This document shows positions 6,414-6,462 of a DNA stretch of 6,462 nucleotides, one piece after another. A program made the translations under genes and the position numbers. The notes under the pieces are model-generated. The model worked only from the letters and a program-made list of their open reading frames with translations, did not search any database and was not told the origin of the DNA. The DNA comes from an uncultured Porphyromonadaceae bacterium (GTDB taxonomy: Bacteria; Bacteroidota; Bacteroidia; Bacteroidales; Muribaculaceae). Location: assembly GCA_900555915.1 (NCBI GenBank), contig USNC01000082.1, forward strand, positions 1 through 6,462, in the 5' to 3' direction. Every line of letters begins with the position of its first letter. Position 1 is the stretch's first letter.

Positions 6414-6462
6414 CTGTCTCTTATACACATCTCCGAGCCCACGAGACACTGAGCGATCTCGT
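6414..6462. other. Untrimmed Nextera read-2 adapter with i7 index
   Basis: 6414-6432 is the reverse complement of the Tn5 mosaic end (CTGTCTCTTATACACATCT). 6433-6447 is CCGAGCCCACGAGAC, the rest of the Nextera read-2 adapter. 6448-6455, ACTGAGCG, sits in the i7 index position and, from memory, equals Nextera XT index N724. 6456-6462, ATCTCGT, begins the P7 sequence. None of this is genomic. Confidence 0.98.

Overview
The window reads as one metagenome- or isolate-derived assembly fragment from a Bacteroidota bacterium, order Bacteroidales. Its GC-rich coding regions suggest a Muribaculaceae-like gut lineage, but that family-level placement is inference only. The order-level call rests on two promoters with the Bacteroidota -7 box TAnnTTTG, A/T-rich leaders without Shine-Dalgarno sequences, and the gene order dut, TPR protein, DUF4292 protein. 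Both ends carry untrimmed Illumina Nextera (Tn5) adapter, at 1-18 and 6414-6462. Genuine sequence is therefore only 19-6413, and both terminal genes are cut by library preparation rather than by biology.

All supported genes lie on the + strand. Bases 19-540 hold the C-terminal part of a family 2 glycosyltransferase. After a 27-base gap comes dcp (568-2736), an exported M3 zinc peptidyl-dipeptidase with every expected catalytic motif. A 131-base gap with a good Bacteroidota promoter leads to a 55-residue 2[4Fe-4S] ferredoxin (2868-3035). This gene is short and easily missed. A strong hairpin terminator follows it.

The 223-base gap at 3036-3258 is dense. It holds the terminator (3061-3097), an adjacent perfect 12-bp inverted repeat (3090-3116), five degenerate TTAAGGG heptamers that make a textbook G-quadruplex motif (3124-3147), and a promoter box for the next gene.

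The last block looks like one operon. It contains dut (dUTPase, 3259-3699), a 606-residue exported TPR protein (3761-5581), and a DUF4292 LolA/LolB-fold-like protein (5578-6324, ATGA overlap). Last comes the signal peptide of a fourth gene (6330-6413), cut by the adapter. In related Bacteroidales this position is usually an EnvC-like M23 peptidase. dut cleans the nucleotide pool, while the other three look like cell-envelope factors.

I see no mobile element, CRISPR array, defence system or RNA gene. No new system is evident. The points most worth a second look are the adapter ends, the small ferredoxin gene, the G4-forming heptamer array and the DUF4292 protein that lacks a lipobox.
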